A stretch of DNA of 64,000 nt from Cymbomonas tetramitiformis (GCA_001247695.2 LGRX02003709.1:1-64000), one strand, 5' to 3'; positions 1-10,418 are shown, numbered from the stretch's first letter. Numbers and translations: made by a program. The notes: generated by a model from the sequence alone, not told the origin.

Positions 1-1703
1 GAGGCAGTCCACGCAGCACCACCGACCGGTGGAGCCGTGCACGTGCGCGCGCCGGCACCACCGACATCGGCAACGGTGTGCGGCGCGGCGGTGGCACAAA
101 TCACAAACAGCGCACACATTAAGGACGAAGTGAGAAGAGACCTCCCAAAGCCCGGGATGGCGTTCCCACAGCCGTACCGTGGCCGCGGTGCTGCCACCGA
201 GGCATCCTCGTCGTCACCGTCGCCCGTGGCGTAGGTCGCGGGCGCGTTGTCCATCACGCGCTCCGGCGCCCCAACCGCGGAGAGCAAACCCATGCTCGCG
301 GCCGGCTCATCGGGCGCCCCCAATGCAACCCCCGTGCTCTCAATGAAATCGGCAAACGTGCGGGTGACGGGAGGGCAGAATGGGTTTGGCGGACCGGTCC
401 AGTCTCCCTCGGACTCAACCGACGCGGGTGGAGAGGGTGCGGTCGGCTCCGACACCACCGGCAAGTCGGCAGTGAAGGTGTTGATGCTGAACAGCGAAGC
501 CCCAGCCGTGCGTGCCATCTCGGAGAGCTCGGTGACGGCGGACACGAGGACCTCACCGTCCTCCTCGCAGAACGAGCACGCGGAAAGATCGGTGAAGACC
601 TCCGGCTTCCCGCCCGCAAGCATGCAGAGGGCTTCGAATTCCACGGGGTCGCCGTGGTCGATGGCGTGTTGGAACCTCGCAGCCAGCACTGAGTTCTCGG
701 CCTCCTCGGCGAAGGCGTAGGCCGAGAGTCCGGTCCTGCCCCCGTTCGGGCAGTCCCGATGCCAATGCCGCGCTTTCCCCTTAGCGCACACCTGATTTTG
801 GCAGTACGGGATGGTCGCACCGGTGTCTCGGTGGAAGGCCACCTTCCTTGAGACGGATTGAGACCAATTCCCCCCTTTGGGGAGGGGCGAGGCCGCGAAG
901 CGGGTCTTGACGCGGCGGTCCGGCTTGTCCGCGCGAGGGGTAAATCCCCGTGGGGACGGCTCGGACTCGGCGGCGACGAGGAAGTCGGCCAATTGCCGCT
1001 TCAAGTCGAGGACCATCGTCCGTAAGTCCGCGATCTCACCCGTCGTGCCCGAATCACCGATGTCCTTCTCCATGAAGTGCGTGCCGTGGGAGTACCGGTG
1101 TGCGGATGCGGTGGCGGTGCCCGCCCGCACGTGCTCGCCGTAGCACTCACGTACCCATTGCTGAATAGTGAGGAGGTCGTGGGCGGCTCGCTGGTCGTGA
1201 AGAAGCAAGCGGGACACCACCGGCTGATAGAAGGTGGTGTCGAGAGCTTTGATGAAAAGGGACTTCACGTCCTCGTCCATGAGCGTTGCCCTCGTCCTCG
1301 CAGCCTTGAGCGCGGCGTTGAAGTCCTCGATCGGGCCATGCGGGTCCACGCCCGCAGAGATGCGGACGCCCAACATGTCCGCTTGCCCCTGGAAGGGGTC
1401 ATCAATAGGGATCATCCGACGAGCGAACTCGAGTAGAACACGCTTACCGTCCCCTGGAAAGCTGGCGTGGGACGAGTCCATCCAGTCCGCCGCCGGCGAG
1501 GAGGGGTCCACTAGCAGCTCGAGTGTAGAGAATAATAAATTGTTGGCCTCCACGCGGACGGCCAAAGCAGCGTCGTCCAGCGCGAAGAGCGGAGCGAACC
1601 CGATGTCCTCAGTGACGAACGCCGTGTGCAGCGCAGAGACCATCCTCGCGAAGAGGGCCGCCGCGTGGGACTCCGCACCGGAAAACCTCCCAATCTTGCC
1701 CTC
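1..1703 (-). pseudogene. Gag of an outer copia-like retrotransposon, C-terminal part
   Basis: A minus-strand frame stays open from the copia LTR edge at 1703 to the left window edge, about 565 codons. It has no start codon of its own because its N-terminus lies beyond the inserted element, at 10419-10667. The first third is a helical Gag-like region. Around positions 770-805 there is a Cys/His-rich knuckle with the segment ARHWHRDCPNGG. An acidic linker follows, and near 90-145 a hydrophobic stretch, LLTSSLMCALFVICATAA, resembles a signal or membrane segment. The plus-strand copia polyprotein has a matching hydrophobic stretch after its own knuckle, so the two elements look like relatives of one clade. 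The gene was disrupted by insertion of the 1704-10418 element; no other stop is seen. GC content is high compared with the intergenic DNA to the right. The pol region would lie outside the window. Confidence 0.75.
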
Positions 1704-1956
1704 TGCTGAGATTCAGTAGTTCAGTATCACGTATGACGTATGACAGTGACAGTGACAGTACAGTGACTTCCTACCTGTACTCAGTAGTTCGACTTCGGTA
1801 GGTTAGACTGTGACACACGATATGATTGCCTAGTGACGGCCTCAGAGCTTAGATAGCCTGAGAGTCGTGTATTCATTTCTATCTTTTGATATACCCGATT
1901 GCCTCGCTCAAACCCTACGGCGTTCAGCGTTTTCACTGTGTCACTAGGACATTCTA
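1704..1956 (+). repeat. 5' LTR of the copia element
   Basis: A 253-bp direct repeat with 10166-10418. It begins TGCTGAGATTCAG and ends CATTCTA, so the 5' end has the usual TG but the 3' end is TA rather than CA. It contains a short GACAGT/GTATGACGTATGACA repeat stretch near its start. The LTR should supply the promoter and polyadenylation signals; no clear TATA box was identified. Confidence 0.93.
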
Positions 1957-1959
1957 GTA

Positions 1960-1989
1960 GGTTATGGGCCCACCACGCTTCCACTGCGC
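1960..1989 (+). promoter_or_regulatory. Primer-binding site, half initiator tRNA-Met
   Basis: Three bases after the 5' LTR the sequence begins GGTTATGGGCCCACCACGCT and continues through CCACTGCGC. This is the reverse complement of the D-arm to anticodon-loop part of eukaryotic initiator tRNA-Met, whose anticodon stem-loop includes GGGCCCAUAACC. It is not the CCA-end complement (TGG...) used by most LTR elements. Priming from an initiator tRNA cleaved in the anticodon loop is established for Drosophila copia and related elements. The match spans about 30 nucleotides. Confidence 0.88.
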
Positions 1990-2428
1990 AGAGTTTGGTA
2001 CCAAGTGGATCGCGACACGTTAAACGGGCCATGACCTCGGACATCGACAAGCGCAAGGACCTCGACCTCCCACTCCTACTTTCCGCCCACCCCCGCCGCT
2101 CCGCATTTTTCCCTCGCTGCTCTATACATCTTTACCCGTATCATTTTACCTTGATTTGCCACGCTTGCCGCTTGTTTGTGAACTTTGAGCGGATTTTCAG
2201 ATCTTGCGGGCGACTTGGCCGTTTTTGGACACTTATAACTTACGGAGTAGTTGGGCTCAGACATTTTCCTTTGGAGGATATTTTTACTTCGCCAATCCCG
2301 GCCGTGTTACCGAGTTTCGTGGGCATCGGAGCAGATTTTGAATTTATTTCAGATTTGGCCCCTTCCTTGAGGGGGGCTCGCCCTTATCGTTAGGGTTTCA
2401 TCGCGCCGGTGCTTCGCTTACGGCTGCC
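1990..2428 (+). other. Copia leader between primer site and polyprotein
   Basis: A 439-bp untranslated leader of the retrotransposon. It has no convincing ORF. It is pyrimidine-rich in places and ends in front of GCTGCCATG, a reasonable context for the polyprotein start at 2429. Confidence 0.6.
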
Positions 2429-5400
2429 ATGACTACCGTGGATTCTTCGGACGGATTTACCACGCCGGTCCCGGCTGGGATCGACACGCGGAGGGCGCTT
2501 CCCTTCAGCGACGGCCCTGAAGAGCCTGTGCCCCCTACACCTGTAAAGCGTCGCCCGCTTGACAGTGATGACTCGGACGGTGCTTTGGTTCTCAGGGACT
2601 TCCTTAAGGACTGCCAGACGATTCTCCGCGAGCCTGGTCACCGGGCCAGCATTATTCAGCAGGTTCGTGACCAGTGCCGGCAAACTCACATCAAGGCTTC
2701 GGAGTGGGTCTTTGACATCGACAAAATTAAAGGCCAAGTGCCTCGAGAGGTTGCACTGGACCGCTTCACCAAAGCGGTACAGACCCAACTTACCGATTTC
2801 AACCTTCAGTTTGACACGGTATTCCACCCGACTGACCTCACGACGGCTGTTCTTCCTGAAGCCACTCGCATTTTATTTCGCATCTTGACGTCGCTGGTGC
2901 GTGGATCATGCCTTCGGCTCATTGAGGAGTCGGCTACGGTGTCTCCGGATGATGGACGCCGTGCGTGGCTGGTTGTCTGCCGAGCCGTTGCCAGACGGCG
3001 CAGGCCGTGGGTTTCCCATGGTTACCTGTTCGAGACGGCTCCTGCGATCGAGCTGCTGGAGGATGTTGACCCCGAGCCCTATATTAAGGGTTTTATGCAG
3101 CACCACACCGCTGTCCGTTCCGAGCTCAGACCTGGTGTAGAGCCTGACGATGTGTGGGGTGTGGGGTTCGCCTTGGATCTCCTCACCCTTCGCATGTGCC
3201 CTCTGTACTATAAGGACCTTCTACAGGAGTGGAGTTCTAAAACAGCCGAGGGCAGGGAGAAGCGGGCGCTCGGCATTCAGCAGTACACGTTGGCTGTAAA
3301 AGCCTTCCACCAACAGAAAACAGAGGAGAAGAAGCTGCTTAAGGAGAAGAAGAAGAAGGATGGGGTCTCCGCGTTGGCGGCCTCGCTTCTCTCTGGGGAG
3401 TCCCCTTCTGCCGCCCTTCTAGCCCGTGCGGGCATCCCGCAGACTCGCATTGTTGGTGGCCGCAGGCGTGACGAGCCCAGGCACCCGCCACAGACTCAGG
3501 ATGCTCAGCCACAGGCGGCCGGACAGGGTGCTCACCGGTCTGGGGGCGACAGGGGTACAGCTCCCCGCGCCAGGCCGGCCCGCGGTGGAAAGAATCGACA
3601 ACAAAACATGAAGGGACACAGGAAGGGCTCTCACCCTTCCCCTCATGCCCCTCCGCCGCGGACTCAGGGGCAGCGGCAGCCTGCATCCGGTGGTTCACCG
3701 ACTGCCTTGCGGGTGACGCGAGATGCACAGGGCCGCCACTCGGTCCAGTGCTGGGACTGCGGCGGCCCTCACTTCCGCCGTGACTGCCCTGGAGGAGTGC
3801 AGAGTGCTCATGTGGCGGGGTTCCACCCCGAGGGCACGCCCATTGCAGACATCCTGTCAGAGTTGGATGCGGCTTTCCTCGATCCGGAGGAGGAGGTGTA
3901 TGAGACATGCCTGTACACTTACTCATTGGAGCTCGGGGAGGCACCGCTTGACGTCCCCGCGGCCCAGGCGGCTGCCGTTGTGCCGCACTCTGCCGTTGAC
4001 AGTGGGGAGCAGTGGACTGAGTCGGAGTGGGCTATCTGGGACTCATGTGGCCGCTCGGAGGAGCAGTACTATGACGCAGTCAACCGCTTCAACTCGTACC
4101 AGGACCCTGGCGATGGGGACGGACCCGACGGTGAGATGACGCCTGCTCAGCTCCATGTTGCCGTGCACCAGCCTTCGGACCCTGCCATGTCTATGCAGCA
4201 CTTCAGTGTTGAGCCGCAGCAGCCAGCGGTGCCGGCAGCCGACGTGCAAATCACAACAACCAACAACGAATTCCCTGGAGCTGTGCAGCTGGTGAGCACG
4301 GCACCACCGTCCCGACCCAGGGGTCCGGGTGGCCCGGGCCGCAGGCCCTATGGGGCGGGTCACTACATGTACATGAGTCTGCTATGCATTCTAGCATTCT
4401 CTGGCACGGCAGATGCGGTGCAGTCTGGTGGTGCCTCCGGTGCTGTGCTGGAGGTGCACCCACGGGCTCTGGTGCTTTGGCATGCTGTCACCTGGGGTCT
4501 GGCTATCTCGGCCTGTCTTCCTGCCGTTGGTGCCAGGACTCCCGCACGCACCTGGCGACACCTTGTCAACCGGCAGTCACCGACGGGCGGGCACCAGCCC
4601 TCAACAACCCAGCCTCCGGCGGGTGAGCCCCGTACCTCTCGCCGCTCCTCACCGGTCTGGACTGCTATTCTGGTTATCTGTGGCCTGGCCCTGTGTACCT
4701 CGGCACTACTGTTTGGGTATTCTCTGGGTCTGCGGCAGTCAGTCAGACAGTCAGTCAGTCAGTCAGTCAGTCAGCTTACCCCGCCAGCAGGGGGGTCCGT
4801 CGGCCGTTCTGCTGGTCAGCTTTTCTCAGCTGATGGACTGGCTACCGGTGATACCGGCTTATGTCTGGTCTCTGGTTATGCTGTGGGTACTTATGCTTCT
4901 GTGGAGCTTGGTGTACTGTCTGGTCAGCTTGGGTCAGTTACAGTGGTTTACCCTCTGGTACCTGCTGGCTATACTGGTATTCTGGTTTATGGCAGTGCAG
5001 AGTCAGTTCCGTTGCATGTGCCCGACGAGGAGTGGGCTGCTTCTGGATTCAGTTCTCTGGCCAGTGCTGTCCCTGCACCCGTCCGGGTTGACAGGGGCAT
5101 CGTGTGTGACTCTGGAGCCACATGTGTCATGTGCGGGGACCTGTCGGCCTGCACCGACGTGGACTACACCCGTACGGTGGCCTTCACCATGGTCACGGCT
5201 GGGTCTCACAGGACAGATGCTACTGTGACATTCCACCTGTATGGGGTCTGTGTCCAGGACGGCGCCATCGACCACTTCGTTCTCCCAAACTCACACTATA
5301 AGGCCGGCTGCCGCACTCTGCTGTCTTCTCGGGTTATGCTGTCCCTCGGCTTCGGGTCCCCTGACCTTGTATCCCTCACCTACACCCACCTGCCTACTGG

Positions 5401-8400
5401 CCGTGTCTATCGGATCATTGACTCTGGCACGGACTATATGTGGGCGGAGGTCCCTGAGGGGGCGGCCAGTGCCCTCACCCAGACTGTCTCACGTGTCCGT
5501 ACCGGTGAGATCTGTGACTGGATGTGGGCACGCTCAGAGTATGCCAAGTGGGCCTTCCTGAAGGGCTCGCCTGCTGCCCTGGCCAAGACCGGGGAACACA
5601 ACTTTGACATCTCCCTCTTCGGAGACGACCTCCCCCCCGGCGTGGGTAACAACCAGACCTGCCCAGTCAGGTATTCACTGTCTGATTCCTGCTGGGGTCA
5701 CCTCTGGGCCGGTGCCTATATATATGGCAACCCGCCCTTTGACAGACTCACCTGTGAGCGGATGCTCAAGAAGGCCAACCGGGACTTTGCAACCGACCCC
5801 GAGCACACGGTATTCCTCTTCTTGATTCCCCAGTCACACCTCAGTACATTCAGGCAGCACCTTATTCATTGGGAGGTGCTACATGTGTACCCAGCTGGCA
5901 CGGAGGGCATATTCAGCTACCGTCGTGAGCACACCTATGCTGGACGGCCCCTTCAGTCGGCTGGCTCGGAGGGCGGGGGGGACCGTGTCTTCATTGCTGG
6001 TACCCCGTTCCCGGTGGCTATCATCTACCGTGATCAGTACACATCCATGAGGTTCACCCCTGAGAGGTGGTGCCATTCCGCATATGCTCATGCTCATGGT
6101 CTCAGGTTGGCTCAGCTCATGGACCTTGGTGTTGACATCGCCCGACCTGGCACTACAGTTACTCGGGAGCAGCTGCTGGCTCACAGGACCTGTGCTGAGG
6201 CCTGTGCTGTGTGTGCCCGTATGCGGACAGTGCAGCCGAGCCCGAAGCACCCTCCAGCTGACAGATACAGGGCTCAGAAGCCTGGATCTATGTGGGCTGC
6301 TGATGCTACAGGCCCGATCACGCCTATTGGCTATGACGGGTCGAGGTACCGCTGGACCTTTGTGGAGTTCACTGTGAGGTTTACACTTTGCTACTTCTCT
6401 GCTGAGAAGTCGGCATACAGCTTCATCCTGGCTCAGTTCCTGGCAGATGTTGTTCATCACGGCTTTGCCTGCACTGGCCTGGTTCTCCGCACTGATTGTG
6501 CCCCGGAGCTGTGTGACCCTGCAGCACAGGCTCTGTACAAACACCATGGCATCAAACACCTGCAGTCGTCACCCACCCTGCACTGGCAGAACTTCATGGC
6601 TGAATATGTGATTGGTAAGATCTCGTCGGTCTCCCGTGCACTCCTGGAGACAGCCGGTATGGACCTCACCTACTGGCCTCTTGCGGACAGTCATGCCTGC
6701 CTGCTATGGGATATCCTGCCTCATGGGCGGGACGCCGTGGTGCCATTCTATCACCTTATGGGCTATCACTTTACCTACTCCCGTATCGAGATATTCGGCA
6801 CCCTGTGCACTGTGGCCATGGATGCTCAGCAGATGCGGGCCCGCCATCCGGGGGTCTCCAAGAAGCGGACCCCCCGGGCCTGGCAGGGGCGGTTTGTGGG
6901 CATCAGCCTCAGGTCCTCGGCCTACAAGGTACTGGACCTGGAGAGAAACAAAGTTGTCTCCGAAGGCCGGCCAGACTTCATCAGAAACTACTCAGAGTTC
7001 GGGCAGGTGATGTCATCGTTCCCTGCCCCCGCTCCCGACGAGCAGCACTCCGCACCCGTGCCCAGTGACAGGCCGGAGCCGTGGAGGGACTACACCACTG
7101 ACATGGTGGTGACAGTCCATTCCGTGGCTGCCTATTATGACACCCGGGACGGTGAGACCTATGCCACCGTGCAGTTGCTTGACACTGGTTCAGCAGACAC
7201 TTTCTGGACCACCGCCCAGCAGTATGTCATGGCGGACCCTGCAGGCACTGCTTGGTTTGACTTGGTCCACTGGCTGGACCGCCGCAGGGTCATTGACTGT
7301 GTCAATCAACACTACCCGCTCTGGACTCTGGCTAAGGCTCAGGAGGCCCGCGGTGATCCGCTGTATCCGGCACTCATTGTGTCCACGGACATGAGGCGGT
7401 CCAGGTCCTATGGGGTGCTCTTCCGGCCTATGGCCTACGGTGATGTGACTGCCCCACGTGCCTATGCCATGGACCTCCGTGCCAGTCTGGTGGTGTTCCC
7501 TGATACCCACAGTGCTTGCCACCTTCCCTTCTCCGACCACCCGGAGCAGGACCAGTGGCTCCTTCCGCACTATGTGGTCCCACCAGAGGACACAGTCAGT
7601 ACATTGCCAGCCGGTGGCACACTCAGCTTCAGTCATATCTCTGCTGACCTCGCCGAGCGCCTGTACCACACTGCAGCTCCTGATCTGCCACTGCCGGGTG
7701 GGTACCGCCAGGCACTGTCTATGCCTGATGGGGCTCAGTGGGAGGAGGCTATTACCGGTGGGGAGGTGCAGCCTCTGATTGACCAGGGTAAGATTGAACC
7801 GGTGGAGGTGCTACCCGACGGTGAGATCGCCACCAGCACCATCTTTGTGCTGAATAAGCCCTGGAAGCCACGGGATGGTCTGCCACCCGTCCAAATTCAT
7901 AAAGCTCGGATGGCCGTGGCTGCCACATGGCACTGGGGCTACACCCAAGCTGAGACCGCATGCACGGTAGCAGACCTGCCCACCTTCCGCCTTCTCTTCA
8001 TCCTGTCTATTATCTTTGCTGGTATGGGGGTTATGGTCTATCACTTTGACGTCAGTCAGGCCTTTGTTCATGCCCGTCTGGAGGTTCCTATATATGTGCG
8101 GTTCCCCTCTGGGTATATGTATAAGGGCAGATATGGCTATGCCAAGCTGCTCTATGCTCTCTACGGGCTACGGACGGCTGGTGCTTCCTGGCAGAAGCTG
8201 GCCAACAAATTCATGAAGTCCTTCACCTATCAGGGAATGCACTTCACCCAGTCCACATATGACCCGTGCCTGTACTATATTGTGACCTCTGCGTTCGTGG
8301 CCTTCGTGGCTGTCTACGTGGATGACTTCGGGCTGACATGTGATGATGCCTTCCACCAGGCTTTCTGGGCAGCTTTCCAGGCGGCATTCAAGAGCAAGAA

Positions 8401-9622
8401 TCTTGGCCGTATGACAGCCGTCCTGCAGCTTGCGGTTGACTATGATCGGTGGGGCATTGCATTGTCCCAAACCAGGCAGATCAAGGAGCTCATGTCCAAG
8501 TTCAAGCTTCCGGCCAAAACCTATCACAATCCGATGGATGTGAACCTCATTATCCAGAAGCCGGAGCACCCTGATCTCACCCTTGTCACCCCGTATCTCT
8601 CGCTGCTTGGGTCCCTGCTGTGGATTGCACGGTGCACCAGGCCAGATATCTATTACTCAGTCATATATCTGGCACAGTTCTCCTCATGCCCCTCGGCTCA
8701 GGCCTGGGAGGCACTTCAGAGAGTGGCTCAGTATCTGTACTTCACACGGCACTACCGTATCCGTTATGCTTACCCCAGTGCACCGCTTTCTGTGCTCACA
8801 ATACAGGTGTATTCGGATGCTGACCATGCTCGTGACAAACTCAACGGGTGTCTCTCCTACTCGGGAGGCATTGTATTCCTCAACGGCATGGTCCTTCATT
8901 GGGTATGTGCCCGCCAGACTGATGCTGAGATGTCCTCCACTGGATCTGAGTATGTGGCCGCCTCTGTGGTTGGGCAGCGGGCCATGTCTGCTATCCATAT
9001 GATTGTGGAGATGTTCGGCTTTATCAGAATTACGCAGCAGGAGCCGGGTGTGTCTGCTCTGGCTCTGTCTACGGCCTTCCCTGCAGCTGACACTTCTTGG
9101 ATGCAGAGGGCGGCCACGTTCTTCGAGAATCATGCTATGGGTCATGGTCAGATGGGCCCCGCCTCCCCCCTACACTACCGGGAGGCTGAGCCTGTTCCTG
9201 ACAGCAGCCTGTATGCCCTGCCTCACGCCGTGCCAGTACCATATGATGGCACGGGCTACGAGGACGGTCCGCGGGAGTACCACTCTCAGCGGTCTGGCAT
9301 GTATGGTACCTCTGGACCCTTCATTCCCAGGCTGGAGCTCCCGGTGGCTGTCATGATTGACAACCAGGCGGCCTCCTCCATTCTGAGGAATGTCATGCTA
9401 TCCACCAAGATTAAGCATGTGTTGATCCGTTTTCACTGCTTTCGGGGGTGGGTGTGTGCTGGGTACCTAGTGCCTGTTTACATCAACACTTTACTCAACC
9501 TGGCTGATATCTTCACCAAACCTCTTCCTGGACTCAAGGACAAGGTGCGGGTGATCATCAGCATGATCGAGTCCTTCATGGACGTGATCCGCCCGCACCC
9601 CAGTGGTGCGGGTGACTCCTAG
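2429..9622 (+). CDS. Copia Gag-Pol polyprotein with membrane-like insert
   Basis: A single 2,397-residue ORF ending in TAG. In order it shows a helical Gag; a CCHC knuckle (CWDCGGPHFRRDC, about residues 441-453); three hydrophobic segments at about 645-664, 680-700 and 744-769; a Ser-Gln-Val run encoded by a CAGT microsatellite; an aspartic protease with DSGA at about 894; an integrase HHCC zinc region at about 1213-1267 and catalytic core (D in WAADATG, D in RTDC, E in NFMAEY); a reverse transcriptase (HFDVSQAF about 1872, YVDD about 1964); and RNase H (YSDADHA about 2128, SSTGSEY about 2165, MIDNQAA about 2310). The whole set of catalytic residues is present, so it may be active. It is long for copia. 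The hydrophobic region between Gag and protease, and roughly 120 residues inserted within RNase H before its last Asp, are unusual. Gag and Pol are in one frame, so maturation would depend on the protease. Confidence 0.95.
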   Translation: MTTVDSSDGFTTPVPAGIDTRRALPFSDGPEEPVPPTPVKRRPLDSDDSDGALVLRDFLKDCQTILREPGHRASIIQQVRDQCRQTHIKASEWVFDIDKIKGQVPREVALDRFTKAVQTQLTDFNLQFDTVFHPTDLTTAVLPEATRILFRILTSLVRGSCLRLIEESATVSPDDGRRAWLVVCRAVARRRRPWVSHGYLFETAPAIELLEDVDPEPYIKGFMQHHTAVRSELRPGVEPDDVWGVGFALDLLTLRMCPLYYKDLLQEWSSKTAEGREKRALGIQQYTLAVKAFHQQKTEEKKLLKEKKKKDGVSALAASLLSGESPSAALLARAGIPQTRIVGGRRRDEPRHPPQTQDAQPQAAGQGAHRSGGDRGTAPRARPARGGKNRQQNMKGHRKGSHPSPHAPPPRTQGQRQPASGGSPTALRVTRDAQGRHSVQCWDCGGPHFRRDCPGGVQSAHVAGFHPEGTPIADILSELDAAFLDPEEEVYETCLYTYSLELGEAPLDVPAAQAAAVVPHSAVDSGEQWTESEWAIWDSCGRSEEQYYDAVNRFNSYQDPGDGDGPDGEMTPAQLHVAVHQPSDPAMSMQHFSVEPQQPAVPAADVQITTTNNEFPGAVQLVSTAPPSRPRGPGGPGRRPYGAGHYMYMSLLCILAFSGTADAVQSGGASGAVLEVHPRALVLWHAVTWGLAISACLPAVGARTPARTWRHLVNRQSPTGGHQPSTTQPPAGEPRTSRRSSPVWTAILVICGLALCTSALLFGYSLGLRQSVRQSVSQSVSQLTPPAGGSVGRSAGQLFSADGLATGDTGLCLVSGYAVGTYASVELGVLSGQLGSVTVVYPLVPAGYTGILVYGSAESVPLHVPDEEWAASGFSSLASAVPAPVRVDRGIVCDSGATCVMCGDLSACTDVDYTRTVAFTMVTAGSHRTDATVTFHLYGVCVQDGAIDHFVLPNSHYKAGCRTLLSSRVMLSLGFGSPDLVSLTYTHLPTGRVYRIIDSGTDYMWAEVPEGAASALTQTVSRVRTGEICDWMWARSEYAKWAFLKGSPAALAKTGEHNFDISLFGDDLPPGVGNNQTCPVRYSLSDSCWGHLWAGAYIYGNPPFDRLTCERMLKKANRDFATDPEHTVFLFLIPQSHLSTFRQHLIHWEVLHVYPAGTEGIFSYRREHTYAGRPLQSAGSEGGGDRVFIAGTPFPVAIIYRDQYTSMRFTPERWCHSAYAHAHGLRLAQLMDLGVDIARPGTTVTREQLLAHRTCAEACAVCARMRTVQPSPKHPPADRYRAQKPGSMWAADATGPITPIGYDGSRYRWTFVEFTVRFTLCYFSAEKSAYSFILAQFLADVVHHGFACTGLVLRTDCAPELCDPAAQALYKHHGIKHLQSSPTLHWQNFMAEYVIGKISSVSRALLETAGMDLTYWPLADSHACLLWDILPHGRDAVVPFYHLMGYHFTYSRIEIFGTLCTVAMDAQQMRARHPGVSKKRTPRAWQGRFVGISLRSSAYKVLDLERNKVVSEGRPDFIRNYSEFGQVMSSFPAPAPDEQHSAPVPSDRPEPWRDYTTDMVVTVHSVAAYYDTRDGETYATVQLLDTGSADTFWTTAQQYVMADPAGTAWFDLVHWLDRRRVIDCVNQHYPLWTLAKAQEARGDPLYPALIVSTDMRRSRSYGVLFRPMAYGDVTAPRAYAMDLRASLVVFPDTHSACHLPFSDHPEQDQWLLPHYVVPPEDTVSTLPAGGTLSFSHISADLAERLYHTAAPDLPLPGGYRQALSMPDGAQWEEAITGGEVQPLIDQGKIEPVEVLPDGEIATSTIFVLNKPWKPRDGLPPVQIHKARMAVAATWHWGYTQAETACTVADLPTFRLLFILSIIFAGMGVMVYHFDVSQAFVHARLEVPIYVRFPSGYMYKGRYGYAKLLYALYGLRTAGASWQKLANKFMKSFTYQGMHFTQSTYDPCLYYIVTSAFVAFVAVYVDDFGLTCDDAFHQAFWAAFQAAFKSKNLGRMTAVLQLAVDYDRWGIALSQTRQIKELMSKFKLPAKTYHNPMDVNLIIQKPEHPDLTLVTPYLSLLGSLLWIARCTRPDIYYSVIYLAQFSSCPSAQAWEALQRVAQYLYFTRHYRIRYAYPSAPLSVLTIQVYSDADHARDKLNGCLSYSGGIVFLNGMVLHWVCARQTDAEMSSTGSEYVAASVVGQRAMSAIHMIVEMFGFIRITQQEPGVSALALSTAFPAADTSWMQRAATFFENHAMGHGQMGPASPLHYREAEPVPDSSLYALPHAVPVPYDGTGYEDGPREYHSQRSGMYGTSGPFIPRLELPVAVMIDNQAASSILRNVMLSTKIKHVLIRFHCFRGWVCAGYLVPVYINTLLNLADIFTKPLPGLKDKVRVIISMIESFMDVIRPHPSGAGDS
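4735..4776 (+). repeat. CAGT microsatellite inside the copia ORF
   Basis: A run of about nine CAGT units (one changed to CAGA) translated in frame as alternating Ser-Val/Gln residues just after the third hydrophobic segment. Length changes not divisible by three would break the ORF, so an intact frame suggests recent activity. Confidence 0.85.
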
Positions 9623-10165
9623 GTTCTCTGGTCCTCTGTCCGACTGAGCTGCAGGCCTATGAGCCGGCAGCGGTCGGGCAAGGGGTCTTTCTGGTCTGAC
9701 TGGATTGATGCCCTTTGACGTGGTGCCCTTCTGGACTGGACTTTGTGTTCGTGGACAGACTGGTACCTATGACCTGCCCTATGAGACCTTAGACACCGAC
9801 AGCTCTACTCTGACCTTAAGCACATCTGACTGGATTCTGGCCTTTGACTACATCCTGTACCTCTTTGACATCTTCTATGACCTCGAGTACTGGTTGACCG
9901 TCGAGCTGAGCAGCATCAGATGAGAGTATCTATCGGGGAGCGAGATCTGGCAGAGACCAGTTACTATTTTCATATCCTTGTGGCAGTCCACCTAGTTGGC
10001 ATGCATATACTAGTACTTTAGCATTCGGTTTAGAGGGTTAGCCGGAAGCGGGGATGGCGGCAGGTCGGCCCTTTGGTTGATGTTGTTCTGATCCGTGGAC
10101 GGGGACCTCTTAGTTTGCATTAGCTACCTGTTTCACATTCTTGTGCCACCTCAGCCGAGGTGGTG
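9623..10165 (+). other. Copia 3' untranslated region
   Basis: 543 bp between the polyprotein stop and the 3' LTR. A 72-codon ORF lies at 9705-9923 but resembles nothing I recognise and is probably chance. The bases just before the 3' LTR (CCGAGGTGGTG) are only a weak polypurine tract. Confidence 0.6.
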
Positions 10166-10418
10166 TGCTGAGATTCAGTAGTTCAGTATCACGTATGACG
10201 TATGACAGTGACAGTGACAGTACAGTGACTTCCTACCTGTACTCAGTAGTTCGACTTCGGTAGCTTAGACTGTGACACACGATATGATTGCCTAGTGACG
10301 GCCTCAGAGCTTAGATAGCCTGAGAGTCGTGTATTCATTTCTATCTTTTGATATACCCGATTGCCTCGCTCAAACCCTACGGCGTTCAGCGTTTTCACTG
10401 TGTCACTAGGACATTCTA
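10166..10418 (+). repeat. 3' LTR of the copia element
   Basis: A direct copy of 1704-1956 with one visible difference. The following base, 10419, resumes the interrupted minus-strand gag frame exactly. Confidence 0.93.

Larger units (their letters stand above)
1704..10418 (+). mobile_element. Complete Ty1/copia LTR retrotransposon
   Basis: An 8.7-kb element bounded by two direct 253-bp LTRs that differ at one position I can see (GGTAGG versus GGTAGC, about 110 bases in). The order protease, integrase, reverse transcriptase, RNase H within one ORF is diagnostic of Ty1/copia. It sits antisense inside the gag gene of another copia-like element. Joining the flanks at 1703 and 10419 restores that gag frame without any duplicated bases, which fixes the boundaries but shows no target-site duplication. 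The near-identity of the LTRs and the intact ORF point to a young insertion. Confidence 0.95.

Noticed and set aside
247..1719. Plus-strand ORFs at 247-720, 877-1436 and 1234-1719
   Set aside because: They are shadows of the minus-strand gag frame, which is open throughout and has Gag-like content.
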